Below, piece by piece: positions 16,574 to 23,607 of a stretch of 61,260 bases of DNA (its first letter is position 1; each line of letters begins with the position of its first letter). The stretch is taken from positions 23,935-85,194 of the forward strand of contig JAPSHX010000016.1 in assembly GCA_031179305.1 (NCBI GenBank), in the 5' to 3' direction. The notes beneath the pieces were generated by a model. The model was given only the letters and a program-made list of their open reading frames with translations, was not told the DNA's origin and made no database searches. Origin of the DNA: Paenarthrobacter sp. (lineage in GTDB: Bacteria; Actinomycetota; Actinomycetes; Actinomycetales; Micrococcaceae). Position numbers and translations under genes: made by a program.

Positions 16574-16972
16574 CCGTACGCGGTTAGCGGCCAAACTCTT
16601 ACCCTCCCGGAAAAACGGAATGGCCCCGGCTCGCTGCAACGTTACGAGTCTTACGCTGCACCGAACCGGGACCACAATCTCCGTTCGCATCAGACCCACC
16701 GGAGGCATTTAGTGGATCCGTGAAAAGCTTATGACAATCCTGTCACATATGCAACTCCATGCGTCAATGGTTTTCCCGTTCCTGCAGCGCGATTTACAGC
16801 AAGGCGCTGGCCCTCCACCACCAACTTTGAATTTCGGAAGTGAGGGCCTCTCCGGAGTTAGGGTGTGTCATAACCTCAGGGCCGCCAAACCTAGTGGTGG
16901 GAGACCGCCGGGTTGTCCACATACGACGAATTCCCAGCTCAGGTTGCCCGGTGAGCCCACGAGCATTGGCCT
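16574..16972. other. Leader region of the DUF559 gene
   Basis: This 400-base stretch holds the inverted motif copy CCACCACCAACTTTGAATTTC-like at 16815-16835, a short palindrome TGACA-n4-TGTCA at 16732-16745, and the conserved CCACATACGACG element at 16917-16928. I see no credible gene. Open frames here are short or lack a ribosome-binding site. Confidence 0.5.
16909..16928 (+). promoter_or_regulatory. Conserved upstream element of the DUF559 gene
   Basis: CGGGTTG followed by TCCACATACGACG puts CCACATACGACG 56 bases before the ATG at 16973. The same distance and nearly the same sequence occur before the gene at 7987. The TTGTCCACA part also equals the actinobacterial DnaA-box consensus, which could be coincidence or a recruited binding site. 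Confidence 0.6.
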
Positions 16973-17842
16973 ATGGACATCACACAATTCCTAGCCAGCC
17001 GCCTCGGCGCAGCTACAACGGATTCGCTTCGCCGGGCTGGATTCACTCGGCGGGCGGTAGCCGGTGCTTTGAAGACGGGGGTGATCCACAGGCTTCATCG
17101 AGGTGTCTACACTTCCCGGGCATCAGACCCCGACGTCGTTGCTGCCTTTCGAGCCGACGGGCTGCTTACTTGCATCTCGGCAGCGCGCTTTTATCGTTTG
17201 TGGACACTCGAGGACGCAAGGTCACTCCATCTCAGCTGCTGCACGGGACAAGCGCGACACGGTGTAGTCCACCACGGAGCCTGCCTGCATCCAGTCCACT
17301 CGTATCTCCCGATAGCGGGGGTGGCCGATGTCCTGATCCACGCCCTCAGATGTCTGCCGGAACTTGAAGCGCTCGTCATGGTGCAGAGTGCTGTAAGCCA
17401 GGCGCTCCTTTCCACCGATTTCCTGAGATCAAAGCTCCCTGGCAACAGGAATGGCAAGATTCGGGGAATCCTGGATCTCGTTCTGCCGAGGGCCGACTCA
17501 CTCCTGGAAATACTCGCGCACACCCATTTCACAAGGGCAGGCCTCCGGGTACAGATGCATGTGGAACTGCCCGGAGTGGGAGAGGTGGACTGCTTGGTCA
17601 ACGAATGCTTGATCGTAGAACTCGACGGTGGCACCCACCTGGAGGGAAAACAGGTTAAGAAGGACCACTACAGGAACAACGCTGCCATGCGCGGAGGTCT
17701 GCTGAGTCTTCACTATTACTACGCCGACGTCGTTCATCACCCGGAGCGCATGGTGGCCGAAGTCGTGGCAGTCCTGTTCAACAGGGAAGTTGGCCGCTTC
17801 GCGCCGGCGAGGTACGCGCCTTGGTGGGTTCCGCCGTCGTAA
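16973..17842 (+). CDS. Solitary AbiEi-like / DUF559 (PD-(D/E)XK-like) protein
   Basis: The 289-residue protein combines two regions. Residues about 1-60 (TTDSLRRAGFTRRAVAGALK, TGVIHRLHRGVYTS) are the winged-helix AbiEi-antitoxin N-terminus. Residues about 180-280 resemble DUF559/Vsr-fold nucleases: LRVQMHVELPGVGEVDCLV, then LIVELDGGTH with Asp and Glu-x-Asp in the order expected for a PD-(D/E)XK site, and a C-terminal YYYADVVHHPERM. The region GLLTCISAARFYRLW corresponds to the AbiEi middle domain. No toxin gene adjoins. It lies between two homologous 86/87-bp elements, and the leader shares an element with the gene at 7987. No good Shine-Dalgarno is seen before the ATG. DNA binding is likely from the fold; cleavage is only inferred. 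Confidence 0.78.
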   Translation: MDITQFLASRLGAATTDSLRRAGFTRRAVAGALKTGVIHRLHRGVYTSRASDPDVVAAFRADGLLTCISAARFYRLWTLEDARSLHLSCCTGQARHGVVHHGACLHPVHSYLPIAGVADVLIHALRCLPELEALVMVQSAVSQALLSTDFLRSKLPGNRNGKIRGILDLVLPRADSLLEILAHTHFTRAGLRVQMHVELPGVGEVDCLVNECLIVELDGGTHLEGKQVKKDHYRNNAAMRGGLLSLHYYYADVVHHPERMVAEVVAVLFNREVGRFAPARYAPWWVPPS

Positions 17843-17863
17843 GTTCCCGTCCCCGCCGTACCG

Positions 17864-17949
17864 CCACCACCTACTTTGGCCCCAACTTTCTGGCGACACA
17901 CCCCCTAAGCGGCGCGTCAGGGCAGTTCCAGAATCAAAGTGGGTGGTGG
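17864..17949. repeat. 86-bp element flanking the DUF559 gene on the right
   Basis: CCACCACCTACTTTGG at the left end and GAATCAAAGTGGGTGGTGG at the right end are inverted copies of the nest motif. The internal TGGCGACAC stands 27 bases from the left end, as in the 87-bp element at 16487-16573. Its reverse strand reads GTGTCGCCAGAAAGTTGGGG. This resembles GTGTCGCCATGAAATTTGGG in the left nest of the gene at 7987. Confidence 0.8.
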
Positions 17950-17972
17950 ACGCGCAGACCGCCAAAGCAAAA

Positions 17973-18010
17973 CAGCCCCTTCCCTGACTAAGAAGTCAGG
18001 GAAGGGGCTG
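17973..18010 (-). terminator. Perfect 16-bp hairpin terminator of the SUKH-like gene
   Basis: CAGCCCCTTCCCTGAC (17973-17988) pairs perfectly with GTCAGGGAAGGGGCTG (17995-18010), six-base loop. On the minus strand it is followed by TTTTGCTTTGG, so it should terminate the gene at 18026-18451. Confidence 0.85.
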
Positions 18011-18025
18011 CTCGAAACCGGGAAG

Positions 18026-18451
18026 TTAGTCTTCGTCGTCGTTGAATGCCCACTCGAACATGTCGAACACGAACTCCGAGAAGGTGCCTTCTTCGCTCTT
18101 CCACTGGCCGCGGGCGTTGTTGCGGCGCCAGACGATGGGGTCCGGGATGCTGAGGTCGGCGGTGCGGAAGCCCCAGGTGAACTGCTCTTCCTCGTCCTCA
18201 AGGAACATGAGGAAACCTTCGTCATCGACTTCGAGTTCCTCGGGGTCCCAGAAGTAGTGGTAGGCCTCCATGAGGTCCTCGCAGCCGCCGATTGCGAGGT
18301 AGAACTCGCGCAGAACCAGCGGGATGGTGAAGGAGTGATCGGCGAGGGCGTCGTCCAGTTCGTCGGGCGTGAGGCCGTCTTCTTCCTGCCATTCATCCTC
18401 GAGATACTTTGGGACCAGCGCGCGGAACTTCTCGAGGAACATGTCAGTCAT
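18026..18451 (-). CDS. SMI1/KNR4 (SUKH)-like acidic protein
   Basis: The 141-residue protein starts at ATG 18451. It is strongly acidic and aromatic (FWDPEELEVDDEGFLMFLEDEEEQF). The core FTIPLVLREFYLAIGGCEDLMEAYHYFWDPEEL is the SUKH-fold pattern, in which a short helix precedes a glycine pair and a conserved Glu/Trp region. WGFRTADLSIPDPIVWRRNN continues that domain. SUKH proteins are often immunity proteins of contact-dependent toxins, but no toxin gene is visible here. A housekeeping protein-interaction role is equally possible. Family assignment is from pattern only. Confidence 0.65.
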   Translation of the reverse strand: MTDMFLEKFRALVPKYLEDEWQEEDGLTPDELDDALADHSFTIPLVLREFYLAIGGCEDLMEAYHYFWDPEELEVDDEGFLMFLEDEEEQFTWGFRTADLSIPDPIVWRRNNARGQWKSEEGTFSEFVFDMFEWAFNDDED

Positions 18452-18464
18452 GCTCTTATCCTAG

Positions 18465-19166
18465 CTAATCCCGGGCACCCGAAATTGCGCCCCCACCGGT
18501 GCCTGCGCGATGCCAACCACGCACAGCCAGGGGCACATACCAACCGCGGCGCCAGGCGGTTACCCGGAAAGTGAAAACAACACCGGCAATGACACAGGCG
18601 GTAAGCCCGCTGAACAGGCCAAGGTGCCACAGCAACGTGGTCAAACCGGCGCCCACGAAGGCAGGCAGTGCGTAGATATCGCGGTTGTTGAACAGGGTAG
18701 GGACTTCGTTGGCGGTGATGTCACGGAGCAGGCCGCCGCCCACTCCCGTGGTGACTCCCAGGAGGATCGCAGCCACCGGGTTCATGCCGGCACTGATGGC
18801 CTTCAGGGTGCCGGTAATGCAAAACAACGCCAATCCGCCGGCGTCGAACAGCGTCAAAAGGGACGTGAAGCGCTGGACAGAGGAAAACAGGAAGTAGACC
18901 AGCATCGCCGCAAGAAGCGGGGGAGCCAGATACGCCGGGTTCGTGAAGGCGATCGGGGGTCCGGCGTTGATCACGATGTCACGGATCACCCCACCGCCCA
19001 GCGCCGCGATGGAAGCGAGCAGCACCGAACCAACAAAGTCGAATTGTTTACGGGCGGCCAACAACGAGCCCGACACAGCAAAAAAGAACACGCCGACGAG
19101 GTCAAGCCAAAGAAGAACAATGTCAAAGGAAATCAAGTGGACTGGTTCTTTCTTAAAGTGCTTCAC
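18465..19166 (-). CDS. TRIC-type cation channel family membrane protein
   Basis: The protein has 233 residues from GTG 19166. No Shine-Dalgarno is seen, and a TTG ten codons later (after AAGAAAG) is an alternative start. Two repeats of about 90 residues each contain a glycine-rich Arg-Asp signature, ALGGGVIRDIV and GVGGGLLRDITANEVP, the hallmark of the bacterial TRIC (formerly UPF0126) family. About seven membrane helices are evident, beginning with VLLWLDLVGVFFFAVSGSLLAA. Bacterial members are trimeric potassium or monovalent cation channels. The C-terminus RGWHRAGTGGGAISGARD is a short polar tail. It is divergent from the sirohydrochlorin chelatase gene, with only 33 bases between start codons. 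Confidence 0.88.
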   Translation of the reverse strand: MKHFKKEPVHLISFDIVLLWLDLVGVFFFAVSGSLLAARKQFDFVGSVLLASIAALGGGVIRDIVINAGPPIAFTNPAYLAPPLLAAMLVYFLFSSVQRFTSLLTLFDAGGLALFCITGTLKAISAGMNPVAAILLGVTTGVGGGLLRDITANEVPTLFNNRDIYALPAFVGAGLTTLLWHLGLFSGLTACVIAGVVFTFRVTAWRRGWYVPLAVRGWHRAGTGGGAISGARD

Positions 19167-19199
19167 AACAGGTGCTGGCTCAACGTTACGCTAGCTCCC

Positions 19200-19904
19200 A
19201 TGAACAGCCCCGTTTTGATCGCTTGCGCCCATGGAACCCGCAACGCCGAAGGCCAGGCTGCCATCCGACGCGTGATGGCAGAAATTGAAACTCTCCGCCC
19301 CGGACTGCGCGTTGTTGAGGCGTACGTTGACGTCCAGGAACCCGAGTTAGGCGGCGTGGTGGAGGGCCTGCCCCAGGGGACTGCCGCCGTCGTCGTACCG
19401 CTTTTGCTCTCTACCGGTTTCCACATCAAGGTGGACGTGCCCAAAGCCATCAAGAGCCGGCCCGAGGTAGTGGCCGCCAGGCCCTTGGGTCCGGATCCGC
19501 GGCTGGCTGAGCTGTTGGCCACCCACTTGCGTGCGGCGGGCTTGAAGGAGGACGACGGCGTGTTGCTGGCCGCCGCGGGATCGTCCCTTCCGGACGGCTC
19601 GGTTGACTCTGAAGAGCAGGCGCGACTGCTCGGCGAGCTGCTGCCGAACAAGGTGCGCGTCGCCTATGGCGCCAGTGCCCAGCCCACAGTGCCCGACGGC
19701 GTCGCCTCCTTGCGCGAAGAACTCGCCGCTGACGGTGGGACAGGCAGGGTCTTCATAGCCTCGTACCTCTTGGCTACGGGTTATTTCCACGACCAGTTGG
19801 CCAAGGCGGGCGCGGACATTGTTGCGGCGCCGTTGCTGCCGTCTCCTGTGTTGGCCGAGATCGCGCTGGAACGGTACGACGCAGTGTTGGAAAGGCTCTC
19901 CTAA
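19200..19904 (+). CDS. Sirohydrochlorin chelatase (CbiX/SirB-like)
   Basis: The protein has 234 residues from ATG 19200 (MNSPVLIACAHGTRN). Open frame further upstream overlaps the divergent TRIC gene and is rejected. Two CbiX-like halves are visible. The first has the metal-binding histidine in ACAHGTRN and a second in LLSTGFHIKVD. The second half keeps VLLAAAGSS and SYLLATGYFHDQL. The family inserts iron (or cobalt) into sirohydrochlorin. Its position 153 bases before the sulfite reductase, which needs siroheme, supports the iron role. It complements the siroheme synthase at 40141, whose N-terminal domain seems shortened. Confidence 0.85.
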   Translation: MNSPVLIACAHGTRNAEGQAAIRRVMAEIETLRPGLRVVEAYVDVQEPELGGVVEGLPQGTAAVVVPLLLSTGFHIKVDVPKAIKSRPEVVAARPLGPDPRLAELLATHLRAAGLKEDDGVLLAAAGSSLPDGSVDSEEQARLLGELLPNKVRVAYGASAQPTVPDGVASLREELAADGGTGRVFIASYLLATGYFHDQLAKAGADIVAAPLLPSPVLAEIALERYDAVLERLS

Positions 19905-19933
19905 CCTTTATTTACGCGGAAATGGGAGCAATT

Positions 19934-19954
19934 GGACCTGCACAAAACAGGTCC
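19934..19954 (+). terminator. Short hairpin after the chelatase gene
   Basis: GGACCTG and CAGGTCC form a 7-bp stem with loop CACAAAA, 30 bases after the stop. No T-run follows, so it may be a weak terminator or part of the sulfite reductase leader. Confidence 0.4.
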
Positions 19955-20057
19955 TCCGGACAAGGCCGCTGGCGTGTTCGTGACGAAATGTTTCCCTAGG
20001 TGACTTAGCGTTTCCGGACCTTTGCTGGCGAAAACTGGCCAGACCTACAGTCGATGT

Positions 20058-21800
20058 ATGACAGATACAGCTGTAGCCGGTGCGTCCTCGGACACCGCAG
20101 TCCCCTCGCGTCCGGCGCGCACCCGCCCTGCCGCCAAGCCCCACGGCCAGTGGAAGGTTGACGGCACCGCACCGCTCAACGCCAACGAGACCTGGAAGCA
20201 GGAAGATAACGGGCTGAACGTCCGTGAGCGGATTGAGTCTGTCTACTCCAAAGAGGGCTTCGATTCGATCGACGGCACCGACCTTCACGGCCGTTTCCGC
20301 TGGTGGGGCCTCTACACCCAGCGCAAGCCCGGGATCGACGGCGGCAAGACGGCAACGCTTGAACCGCACGAGCTCGAAGACAAGTACTTCATGCTGCGCG
20401 TTCGCATCGACGGTGGGGCGCTGACCACTGAGCAGCTTCGCGTCATCGGCCAGATTTCCGTGGACTTCGCCCGCGGCTCGGCCGACCTTACGGACCGCCA
20501 GAACATCCAGTTGCACTGGATCCGCGTTGAGGATGTGCCGGAGATTTGGCGCCGCCTCGAGTCCATCGGCCTGTCCACCACCGAGGCCTGCGGCGACGTT
20601 CCCCGCGTCATCCTTGGCTCCCCGGTTGCGGGCATCGCCAAGGACGAGATCATCGATCCCACCCCGCTGATCCACGAGCTCGCCGAGCGTTTCATTGGCG
20701 ACCCCGAGCTGGCGAACCTGCCGCGCAAGTACAAGACGGCCATCACGGGCCACCCGTCCCAGGACGTGGTGCACGAGATCAACGACTTCGCCCTGGTAGG
20801 CGTTGTCCACCCCGAGCTCGGTGCCGGCTACGACCTCTGGGTTGGCGGCGGCCTGTCCACCAACCCGCGCCTGGCCGAACGCCTTGGCGTGTTCGTCTCA
20901 GCTGACGTTGCCGCTGAAGTATGGCTCGGCGTCACCAGCATCTTCCGCGACTACGGTTACCGCCGCATGCGCACCAAGGCCCGCCTGAAGTTCCTTATGA
21001 ACGATTGGGGCCCGGCCAAGTTCCGCCAGATCCTTGAAGACGAATACCTCGGCTTCCAGCTTCCGGATGGTCCTGCCGCTCCCAAGCCCACGGCTCCCGG
21101 CGACCACATCGGCGTTCACGAGCAGAAGGACGGCAAGTTCTTCATCGGCGTGACCCCCACTGTGGGCCGCACATCCGGCGAGGCCCTTGTCACGCTTGCG
21201 GACACCTTGGAGAAGCACGGAAGCTACCGCCTGCGCACTACTCCTCACCAGAAGCTGGTCATCCTGGACGTCGCGAAGGAGCAGGTTGAGCCGCTCATCG
21301 CAGAGCTGGACACCTTGGGCCTCTCGGCTCGTCCGTCCGTATTCCGCCGTGGCACCATTGCCTGCACGGGCATCGAGTTCTGCAAGCTGGCCATCGTGGA
21401 AACCAAGGTCACGGCAGCAACGGCCATCGCTGAGCTGGAGCGTCGCCTGGCCGACCTCGTGGAGACCAAGCAGCTGCCCTCGGCACTGTCCCTCCACATC
21501 AACGGCTGCCCGAACTCCTGCGCACGTATCCAGACGGCCGATATCGGCCTGAAGGGCATGATGCTGCCAACGCCCGACGGCGACCCCACCCCGGGTTTCC
21601 AGGTCCACCTCGGTGGCGGGCTGGCTAACAACGAGCGCGAGGAAGCCGGCTTGGGACGTACCGTCCGCGGCCTCAAAGTCACGGTGGAGGACCTGCCCGA
21701 TTACGTGGAGCGAGTGGTCCGTAAATTCGTCGCCGTGGGCGCCGAAGGCCAGACCTTCGCGGAGTGGGCGCACTCGGCAGATGAAGGAGATCTCCAATGA
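20058..21800 (+). CDS. Assimilatory sulfite reductase (ferredoxin)
   Basis: The 580-residue siroheme/4Fe-4S enzyme starts at ATG 20058. The cluster ligands are Cys436-x5-Cys442 (CTGIEFC) and Cys484-x3-Cys488 (CPNSC). Other signatures are two ferredoxin-like half domains, with FMLRVRIDGGALTTEQLRVI, the arginine-rich GSADLTDRQNIQLHWI and, in the second half, RLRTTPHQKLVILDV. The NirA/SirA family includes both nitrite and sulfite reductases. Sulfite is favoured here because cysH, cysD and cysN follow with overlapping start and stop codons. Electrons would come from ferredoxin reduced by FprA, encoded elsewhere in the window. The first 40 residues are low-complexity (Ala/Ser/Pro). Confidence 0.92.
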   Translation: MTDTAVAGASSDTAVPSRPARTRPAAKPHGQWKVDGTAPLNANETWKQEDNGLNVRERIESVYSKEGFDSIDGTDLHGRFRWWGLYTQRKPGIDGGKTATLEPHELEDKYFMLRVRIDGGALTTEQLRVIGQISVDFARGSADLTDRQNIQLHWIRVEDVPEIWRRLESIGLSTTEACGDVPRVILGSPVAGIAKDEIIDPTPLIHELAERFIGDPELANLPRKYKTAITGHPSQDVVHEINDFALVGVVHPELGAGYDLWVGGGLSTNPRLAERLGVFVSADVAAEVWLGVTSIFRDYGYRRMRTKARLKFLMNDWGPAKFRQILEDEYLGFQLPDGPAAPKPTAPGDHIGVHEQKDGKFFIGVTPTVGRTSGEALVTLADTLEKHGSYRLRTTPHQKLVILDVAKEQVEPLIAELDTLGLSARPSVFRRGTIACTGIEFCKLAIVETKVTAATAIAELERRLADLVETKQLPSALSLHINGCPNSCARIQTADIGLKGMMLPTPDGDPTPGFQVHLGGGLANNEREEAGLGRTVRGLKVTVEDLPDYVERVVRKFVAVGAEGQTFAEWAHSADEGDLQ

Positions 21801-22549
21801 CAGATCCCGTCACCATAACCAACCTCGCCAGTGCAGCCGCACGGCCCGCCCTCCGGTCACACGAAGAGCTCAAGGCATTGGCCGAGGCCGGCGCCGCTGA
21901 GCTCGGCTGGAACGCCCCGGCTCGGGACGTCATCGCCTGGGTGGCCCGCAACTTCGAGCTGCCCACAGTGACGGTTGCCTGCTCCATGGCCGACGCCGTC
22001 CTGCCGGCTTTGGTCGCGGACCAGCTTCCCGGCGTCGACGTCTTGTTCCTGGAAACCGGCTACCACTTCAAGGAAACGTACGAGACCCGCGACGAAGTCG
22101 CAGCGAACCTCCGCGTCAACGTGGTGGACGTCCTTCCGGAGAACACCGTGGAACAGCAGGACCGCCTTCTGGGCAAGGACCTGTTCGCCCGGGACCCCGC
22201 ACAGTGCTGCGCGCTGCGCAAGGTTCAGCCGCTGCGCCGGTCACTGGCCGGCTACGAGGTGTGGTTCACCGGTGTCCGCCGCGACGAGGGTCCCACCCGC
22301 ACCAACACGCCCGTGGTCACCTGGGACGAGGGCTTCGGCCTGGTCAAGGTGAACCCGATGGTCGACTGGACCTTCGATCAACTGATCGAGTACTCCGAGG
22401 ACAACATCCTTCCCGTCAACCCCCTCCTGAGCCAGGGCTACCCGTCCATCGGCTGCCAGCCCTGCACCCGCAAAGTGGCTCCGGGCGAAGACCCCCGCGC
22501 CGGCCGCTGGGCAGGATCCGACAAGACAGAATGCGGACTACACACATGA
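21797..22549 (+). CDS. cysH: Adenylylsulfate (APS) reductase
   Basis: The 250-residue protein overlaps the sulfite reductase by four bases (ATGA). It has the PAPS/APS reductase core with DVLFLETGYHFKETYETRD and FTGVRRDEGPTR. The Cys137-Cys138 pair and Cys220-x2-Cys223 are the 4Fe-4S ligands that mark the APS-specific type, which uses APS directly. The catalytic cysteine is in the C-terminal ECGLHT. Its product, sulfite, goes to the enzyme encoded upstream. The stop overlaps the cysD start, so the four cys genes are translationally coupled. Confidence 0.94.
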   Translation: MTDPVTITNLASAAARPALRSHEELKALAEAGAAELGWNAPARDVIAWVARNFELPTVTVACSMADAVLPALVADQLPGVDVLFLETGYHFKETYETRDEVAANLRVNVVDVLPENTVEQQDRLLGKDLFARDPAQCCALRKVQPLRRSLAGYEVWFTGVRRDEGPTRTNTPVVTWDEGFGLVKVNPMVDWTFDQLIEYSEDNILPVNPLLSQGYPSIGCQPCTRKVAPGEDPRAGRWAGSDKTECGLHT

Positions 22550-23607
22550 GCACTCAAACCACCAACGAGGAACTGGAGCTGGACGTGCTGGAAAGCGACC
22601 TAGAGACGCCGTCTGCCGCCCAGGGAGTGGCATCGGGCCTGTCGGAGCCGCGCGCTGGGCTGATCGAAGATCAGCCGCGCGGCGTAGGGGCGGGGGCGGC
22701 AGACGGCGGCTCGTCCCGCCTGAGCTCACTGGACACCCTCGAGTCCGAGGCCATTCATATCATCCGCGAGGTTGTTGCCGAGTTCGAGAAGCCTGCGCTG
22801 CTGTTCTCCGGGGGCAAGGACTCTGTGGTCATGCTGCACCTGGCCACCAAGGCGTTCTGGCCGGGCAAGGTTCCCTTCCCTGTGCTGCACGTGGACACGG
22901 GCCACAACTTCCCGGAGGTCATCGACTTCCGCGACCGCACGGTTGAGCGCCTGGGCCTGAAGCTGGTTGTCGGCTCTGTGCAGGAATTCATCGACCGCGG
23001 TGAGCTGGCCGAGCGTGCCGACGGCACTCGCAACCCGCTGCAGACCGTCCCGCTGCTGGACGCCATCCAGCGCAACAAGTTCGACGCCGTGTTCGGCGGC
23101 GGCCGTCGCGATGAGGACAAGGCCCGCGCCAAGGAGCGCATCCTGAGCCTCCGCGACGAGTTCGGCCAGTGGGATCCGCGTAACCAGCGTCCTGAGCTGT
23201 GGAATCTGTACAACGGCCGCCACACGGTGGGCCAGCACGTCCGTGCGTTCCCCATCAGTAACTGGACCGAGCTGGACATCTGGCGCTACATCGAGCGCGA
23301 GAACATCGAGCTCCCTGGCCTTTACTACGCCCACGAGCGTGAGGTTTTCGCCCGAGACGGCATGTGGCGTGCAGTGGGCGAGGTTTCCGAACCCCTGCCG
23401 CACGAGGAAGTCATCACCAAGCTGGTTCGCTACCGCACGGTGGGCGACATGTCCTGCACCGGTGCTGTGGAATCCGATGCACGCACTGTGGCCGACGTCG
23501 TTGTTGAAGTCGCTGCCTCCACCCTGACCGAACGTGGCGCCACCCGAGCAGATGACCGCATCTCCGAGGCAGCCATGGAAGACCGCAAGAAGGACGGCTA
23601 CTTCTAA
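22546..23607 (+). CDS. cysD: Sulfate adenylyltransferase subunit 2, with a long N-terminal extension
   Basis: The 353-residue subunit forms APS from ATP and sulfate together with CysN. The start ATG 22546 overlaps the cysH stop. The family core begins near residue 60 (LDTLESEAIHIIREVV) with the PP-loop FSGGKDSVVMLHL, then VDTGHNFPEVIDFRD, AVFGGGRRDEDKARAKER and PISNWTELDIWRYI. About 55-60 residues precede it, whereas the E. coli protein is near 300 residues. This extension is low in complexity and rich in Ala/Gly/Ser. It includes SGLSEPRAGLIEDQPRG, encoded by a palindrome at 22647-22683. The extension may be an inserted repeat that has been kept in frame. Confidence 0.93.
   Translation: MSTQTTNEELELDVLESDLETPSAAQGVASGLSEPRAGLIEDQPRGVGAGAADGGSSRLSSLDTLESEAIHIIREVVAEFEKPALLFSGGKDSVVMLHLATKAFWPGKVPFPVLHVDTGHNFPEVIDFRDRTVERLGLKLVVGSVQEFIDRGELAERADGTRNPLQTVPLLDAIQRNKFDAVFGGGRRDEDKARAKERILSLRDEFGQWDPRNQRPELWNLYNGRHTVGQHVRAFPISNWTELDIWRYIERENIELPGLYYAHEREVFARDGMWRAVGEVSEPLPHEEVITKLVRYRTVGDMSCTGAVESDARTVADVVVEVAASTLTERGATRADDRISEAAMEDRKKDGYF
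22647..22683. repeat. Palindromic element within the cysD 5' coding region
   Basis: GCCGCGCG (22647-22654) pairs with CGCGCGGC (22676-22683), and GCTGATC (22659-22665) pairs with GATCAGC (22669-22675). The result is a 15-bp stem with a four-base bulge and a three-base loop. It lies inside the CysD N-terminal extension and is translated, resembling repeat elements inserted in frame into genes of other bacteria. Confidence 0.75.

Noticed and set aside
18026..18451. Immunity protein of a polymorphic toxin
   Set aside because: SUKH-like fold only; no toxin or secretion gene is nearby.
20058..21800. Nitrite reductase (NirA)
   Set aside because: The family covers both activities, but overlap with cysH, cysD and cysN favours sulfite.
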